A stretch of DNA of 10,329 nucleotides. Origin: JBMOGA01 sp049318625 (GTDB lineage: Bacteria > Pseudomonadota > Alphaproteobacteria > Rhizobiales > Hyphomicrobiaceae). Numbering within the stretch: position 1 is the first letter of the stretch; the number at the start of each line of letters is the position of its first letter. A program made the position numbers and the translations under genes. The notes under the pieces were generated by a model. The model made no database searches and had not been told where the DNA came from. It saw only the letters and a list, made by a program, of their open reading frames with translations. The DNA lies in the NCBI GenBank assembly GCA_049318625.1, contig JBMOGA010000093.1, positions 1 to 10,329 of the forward strand, given 5' to 3'. This document shows positions 7,343 through 10,329 of this stretch, piece after piece.

Positions 7343-7384
7343 GGCTGAGGCTGTCCCCACATCGTGGCCGCCACCCGGGTCACC

Positions 7385-7398
7385 TTGCGGCGTCGCAA
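7385..7398. promoter_or_regulatory. Near-palindrome upstream of leuC, possible second regulator site
   Basis: TTGCG-GCGT-CGCAA forms 5-bp inverted arms about 43 nt upstream of the leuC-like ATG. It could be an activation-type site for the divergent LysR regulator or a small hairpin in the leuC leader. Its arms do not match the CTCAT half-sites near lysR, which argues against a shared operator. Confidence 0.25.
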
Positions 7399-7475
7399 CG
7401 GAAGTAGTCCAATAGACCGAATCCGAGGTCAGCTCAGCTAGCCACAGGCGGGAGGGGCCGCAAAGGCAGAATTTG

Positions 7476-7501
7476 CTCATGTCTTCATGAGGAAAACTCA
7501 T
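7476..7501. promoter_or_regulatory. Candidate LysR-family operator with three alternating half-sites
   Basis: Half-sites CTCAT (7476-7480), ATGAG (7487-7491) and CTCAT (7497-7501) alternate in orientation at about one helical turn. The first two form CTCATG-N4-CATGAG. The second and third form ATGAG-GAAAA-CTCAT, which contains T-N11-A (T7488 to A7500) with perfect dyad symmetry, the hallmark of a LysR-family binding site. The element overlaps the GAGG ribosome site of the regulator gene, so binding would repress its own expression, as is usual for the family, while also being able to act on leuC. Confidence 0.55.
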
Positions 7502-7504
7502 ATC

Positions 7505-8452
7505 ATGACGAACCGTCGCCTGCCGCCGCTGAATGCCTTGCGCGCCTTCGAGGCCGCCGCCCGCCACGGCAGCTTTACCGGGGCAGCTCGCGAATTGAGC
7601 GTGACCCAGGGCGCCATCAGCCGCCATGTCATCCAGTTGGAGAAATGGCTTGGCACGGCGATGTGCGCGCGCACGCGCCGTGGTATCGAGACGACGGCCG
7701 ACGGCGCAGCGTTCGCCGCCGTGCTCGCCAACGCATTCGACCAGATCGACCAGCAGACGGAGCGCGTGATGGCGCGCCGGCACGAGCGAACTCTACTGCG
7801 CTTGAAGTTGCCGCCGACCTTCGCAATCCGCTGGCTGGTCCCCCGCCTCGCCCGCTTCCACGCCCTCAACCGTCATATCGACGTGCAGATCACCACCTCG
7901 CACCAAGCCGTCGACTTCAGGCGCGAAAGCATCGACGTTTGCATCCACTCGGGTGCAGAGCCGCTGCCGGGTGCCCGCTGCCACCGCCTGTTCGGTGAGA
8001 TCATCCTGCCGGTATGCAGTCCCGGGCTCTTTTCGCGCTTCCCCGAGCTTCGAGAACCATCGGACCTCGCTCGCCATGTCCTGCTGTCGTCCATGCACCG
8101 GGAGCAGGATTGGCCGATATGGCTGGCCGCAGCCGGCCTGCGTGGCGTCGACGGCAATAGCGGTCTGCGCTTCGAGAACTCCGCGCTGGCGTACCAGGCG
8201 GCCATCGACGAACTGGGCGTCGTGATGGCTCAGAGGGCTTTCGTCGCCGACGATCTGCAGGCGCGGCGACTGGTGGCGCCACTCGCGTGCCGCGTACGCA
8301 CGGGCAATGCCTATTATCTGGCACGACCGGCTACGGAGCCGCCGTCGGCCAATGTCGCTGCATTCGAGCAGTGGATCCGGGCGGAAGCGGATAGCCTGGA
8401 ACAGACCGATACGGCTGAGCTTCTATCGCCGGAATTTTCAAACGCCCCCTGA
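7505..8452 (+). CDS. LysR-family transcriptional regulator (GcvA-like)
   Basis: A 315-residue DNA-binding regulator. The N-terminus RLPPLNALRAFEAAARHGSF followed by TGAARELSVTQGAISRHV is the GcvA-type LysR winged helix-turn-helix (about residues 6-65, recognition helix near 33-45). The effector domain follows (about 95-300), with the LysR core pattern FRRESIDVCIHSG and a late ELGVVMAQRAFV. It likely senses the operon's substrate or a metabolite of it and controls the divergent leuC-leuD-transporter genes. An in-frame ATG at 7487 exists but has no ribosome site. GAGGA at 7489-7493 lies 11 nt before the ATG at 7505, and starting with M-x-x-R-R-L-P-P-L is typical of the subgroup. The gene ends with tandem in-frame stops (TGA TAA). 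Confidence 0.92.
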   Translation: MTNRRLPPLNALRAFEAAARHGSFTGAARELSVTQGAISRHVIQLEKWLGTAMCARTRRGIETTADGAAFAAVLANAFDQIDQQTERVMARRHERTLLRLKLPPTFAIRWLVPRLARFHALNRHIDVQITTSHQAVDFRRESIDVCIHSGAEPLPGARCHRLFGEIILPVCSPGLFSRFPELREPSDLARHVLLSSMHREQDWPIWLAAAGLRGVDGNSGLRFENSALAYQAAIDELGVVMAQRAFVADDLQARRLVAPLACRVRTGNAYYLARPATEPPSANVAAFEQWIRAEADSLEQTDTAELLSPEFSNAP

Positions 8453-8519
8453 TAACCCGCCCCCTGCGACCCGGGATGACGTAGACCCGGCGGGGCGTGC
8501 ATGCCAGTCTGACGGGTGG

Positions 8520-8549
8520 TTCGGCATCGGCCCGGCGGGTGGTGCCGAA
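8520..8549. terminator. Possible weak terminator hairpin after lysR
   Basis: TTCGGCA (8520-8526) and TGCCGAA (8543-8549) form a 7-bp inverted repeat with a 16-nt loop, about 70 bp after the regulator stop. There is no T-run, so intrinsic termination is doubtful. Confidence 0.2.
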
Positions 8550-8594
8550 ACGACTTGGCGGCCACTCCGGCCGGCCCGCTCGTAGTCCTTCGTC

Positions 8595-8846
8595 ATGCAA
8601 CGGCTCGGTGTGACCAATGCCGCAGTGGAGCAGCGAACGGTCATGACCCCCTTGCGACGCCTGCGCCTCGGCGACCTCGACCTCTCGATCAATGATCCCT
8701 TCGAGCGGGACATCGAATACATTTACAACGAGATCTTCCTCAGCCACGTCTACGAGCATCCGCAGATCCGACTGCCGGAGCGGCCCACCATCATCGACGT
8801 CGGCGCCAACGTCGGCCTCTTCACGATATGGGCCGCTCGCCGTTGA
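8595..8846 (+). pseudogene. N-terminal fragment of a FkbM-type SAM methyltransferase
   Basis: An 83-residue open frame whose second half reads IYNEIFLSHVYEHPQIRLPE, then RPTIIDVGANVGLFTIWAARR, and then stops. IIDVGANVG is SAM-binding motif I of FkbM-type methyltransferases. Intact members have well over 100 further residues carrying the rest of the Rossmann fold, so this cannot be a working enzyme. No continuation was found in the other forward frames after 8846, suggesting a deletion or recombination break near 8843 rather than a point mutation. Starts at 8595 and 8643 are both possible and neither has a good ribosome site. Its codon use is normal for the window, so it was probably a resident gene whose 3' end was lost. 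Confidence 0.6.
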
Positions 8847-9347
8847 GCTGTATACATATCTGAGCTCGCGGTCATCATGACCCGTCCGCGATCAAGTCGT
8901 TGCGAATGCGTACCTACCGCGGGCTGCCCCTGGCAGACGGGATAGCGATGCGACCCAATGCTTGCAGCAGCGTGAAGGCGCAATCGTGCTGCCGCATCTT
9001 GGCCGAAGCTGCACTTGTCCGGTCAGGGTCAAAACGCACGATCCGACTGCTGAGTCTCGATCGACGCAGTAGGGCCGAAAGCAGTCGCCAGATCTAGAAT
9101 TCACTGCCGGCTTGCTGCGATGCAGCAGCGATTGCCTCGGTGACCGCCGACTCAACGTGCACCGAAAGCACATGCCGACTGATCGTCCGTGTCGTCGGAC
9201 GGTCGGTTATGGCCCGAGGCCGACAGTCGACCGACGGAAGCTGCCGGATGCATCGCGTCGGCGTTCCCAATGCGTTCCAATTTCGACCGCTATACGAGGG
9301 TCGAGCTGCCCGGCCCTGATGACCCAGAACAGCCGTTGCTGCGAACC
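8847..9347. other. 501-bp gene-poor stretch
   Basis: No convincing gene is seen on either strand; open frames are rich in Arg, Ser and Cys and lack recognisable motifs. It contains a short palindrome GGTCAT-C-ATGACC at 8870-8882, TGCTGC-GAT-GCAGCA at about 9115-9129, and a longer hairpin at 9177-9208. It is probably decayed DNA between the methyltransferase break and the cupin-like gene. Confidence 0.4.
9177..9208 (+). other. 13-bp RNA-type hairpin in non-coding DNA
   Basis: Positions 9177-9189 pair with 9196-9208 around the loop TGTCGT. Ten pairs are Watson-Crick and three (9177, 9180 and 9183 partners) are G-U wobble if transcribed from the plus strand, but would be A-C mismatches from the minus strand. 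The asymmetry favours a plus-strand RNA structure. There is no downstream T-run and no adjacent plus-strand gene, so the role is unknown. Confidence 0.35.
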
Positions 9348-9719
9348 CTACGAGAGTAAGATCATCACGCAATTGACTGGAGTCGATGACGTAACTTCGG
9401 TCACGTGCCCCTTTCCGTTCGTGTCTTCAAGAAGCAGGGCGTCCCCCGCTTGAAACGAGCGGGCGTCACCATCACTGGCGGTGACCATGAAGCTACCAGA
9501 AAGACAGTACAGCATCTGGCGGCTCGGAGACGGGTGGGGCTCATCTCCTCCCCAGGCGACCGGCAGCTGGATCAAAACGAAGCTGGATGCAGCCTGCGGG
9601 TCTGAGACGGCAAGAGGCGCAGCGGGCGGTGCAAATTCCTTCATCGTCATCGGCACATCGTGTAGGTCAAAATGGCTTTCGCCACGATCATCCGCATACA
9701 AGCTCACATACCTCAGCAA
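9348..9719 (-). CDS. Small cupin-like protein
   Basis: A 123-residue protein resembling single-domain cupin-fold proteins. The central strand pattern is HPSPSRQMLYCLSGSFMVTA (62-81), then SFQAGDALLLEDTNGKGHVTEV (88-109). Only His62 and His105 remain near the expected metal-ligand positions. The HxH pair and Glu of classic motif 1 are absent, so it may bind a ligand without metal or be non-catalytic. The start is TTG at 9719, supported by AGGGGAG at 9728-9734 with 8-nt spacing. A GTG four codons in (9707) is the alternative but has poorer spacing. It stands alone on the minus strand. The function is unknown and the protein appears intact. Confidence 0.75.
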   Translation of the reverse strand: MLRYVSLYADDRGESHFDLHDVPMTMKEFAPPAAPLAVSDPQAASSFVLIQLPVAWGGDEPHPSPSRQMLYCLSGSFMVTASDGDARSFQAGDALLLEDTNGKGHVTEVTSSTPVNCVMILLS

Positions 9720-10329
9720 CGCAGCGTCTCCCCTGTGGGTCGGTAGGTATCAGACTTGTAGAACTTATCGCGCGCAATAGATCCACACCACTGTGTCCGA
9801 TCGTGGCCCAGGGCTTCCTTCGGCACGACGGTCGGTCTTGGAGCTATAGCGTCGAGACTGGCTTTGCGAGCCGGCCGCGGCGGCGATCTGGTCGAAGCCA
9901 ACCCTATCGAGCCCTCGGTCAAGGCCGGCGCCAAGATCGCAGAAGCAATACGGGGGCGGGTTCGGGAGCTGGAGCATGACCGGCTTGGTAGCGGTGGCCG
10001 CTCAGCCAGAATCCCTTGGCGGCGGCGCTACGCTATCCCTCGAGGATCGCCATCTTGCCCACCGCCAGCGCTGGGCTGCAGCGATCCTTTCAAGACCCTC
10101 GGAAGACCTAGCGCCGGTGGACAGGCCACCGTGATTTGCGCAGCGACCGTTCGCAAGCGCCGGCCTGCAGCACGGCTGTCCGGTGGACCGGGCATGGGCC
10201 CCACAAGGGCGACGCGGTCGAACGGGTTGACGGCTCGGCGTCTTGGGTGAAAGGCGCCGAGTTTTGCGGCCGGCGCCTAACAGGCTGTTGAACTTCTCGC
10301 CGGCTGACAGCCCTCCGCGAATATGATTC
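9720..10329. other. 610-bp gene-poor right flank
   Basis: Contains the upstream region of the cupin-like gene (ribosome site 9728-9734). A plus-strand frame from about 9804 to 9985 is GC3-rich and protein-like (LVEANPIEPSVKAGAKIAEA) but has no recognised family, no clear start and degenerates after about 9985, so it may be a gene remnant. Near the right edge AGGCGCC (10252-10258) and GGCGCCT (10272-10278) form inverted arms. Confidence 0.35.
10279..10329. mobile_element. Possible insertion-sequence terminus at right edge
   Basis: The sequence AACAGGCTGTTGAACTTCTC at 10279-10298 resembles the CAGGCTGTTGAA-type ends I associate with IS1182- and IS5-like elements; this is recalled from general knowledge, not searched. 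The window ends 30 bases later, so no transposase or target duplication can be seen. Confidence 0.3.

Larger units (their letters stand above)
7343..7504. promoter_or_regulatory. Divergent leuC / lysR intergenic control region
   Basis: These 162 bp lie between the leuC-like start (minus) and the LysR-type regulator start (plus), the classical layout of a LysR-controlled divergent unit. It contains two dyad elements, described separately. Possible promoter hexamers are weak (TTGCGG occurs on both strands) and I do not assign any. Confidence 0.6.

Noticed and set aside
5918..7348. 476-codon open frame on the plus strand opposite leuC
   Set aside because: The minus strand carries unmistakable LeuC motifs throughout. 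The plus frame is Arg/Asp/His-rich with no family features, typical of an antisense shadow.
1..10329. CRISPR arrays, tRNA or rRNA genes
   Set aside because: No regularly spaced repeats, cloverleaf structures or rRNA-like segments were seen on either strand.

Overview
The window is GC-rich (codon third positions are dominated by G/C). Its gene families suggest Pseudomonadota, most likely Alphaproteobacteria or possibly Burkholderiales; this rests on protein style alone and is an inference. It holds one well-preserved metabolic locus flanked on both sides by eroded, gene-poor DNA with truncated genes and repeat or IS-like edges.

Left flank (1-1750): an imperfect 23-bp tandem repeat at the very edge runs into the 3' end of a small membrane protein gene (minus). 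A divergent single-domain cupin gene (plus) follows. Then come about 450 bp with no convincing gene and a remnant of a family-3 amino-acid-type solute-binding protein. That remnant is frameshifted at its start and loses family similarity after about 70 codons.

Core (1892-8452): six minus-strand genes, read from 7342 down to 1892, form an apparent operon. In transcription order they are a LeuC-like large subunit and a LeuD-like small subunit of a [4Fe-4S] hydro-lyase, an NMT1/SsuA-type periplasmic binding protein, an ABC ATPase, and two different SsuC/TauC-type permeases. Four junctions (leuC/leuD, binding protein/ATPase, ATPase/permease 1, permease 1/permease 2) are ATGA stop-start overlaps, implying translational coupling. 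A GcvA-like LysR regulator is divergent from leuC across a 162-bp intergenic region. Alternating CTCAT/ATGAG half-sites, including a perfect T-N11-A box, sit just upstream of the regulator start. No leuA or leuB is present. The LeuD-like subunit departs from the leucine-pathway consensus at two active-site motifs. The simplest reading is a regulated unit that imports a small organic acid (or related compound) and hydrates, dehydrates or isomerises it; the substrate is unknown.

Right flank (8453-10329): a FkbM-type methyltransferase fragment that stops just after SAM motif I, about 500 bp without a gene but with a 13-bp hairpin, and a complete small cupin-like gene (minus, TTG start with a good ribosome binding site). 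The last 610 bp are gene-poor and end in sequence resembling an insertion-sequence terminus. The flanks look like a mosaic of remnants around an intact cassette.
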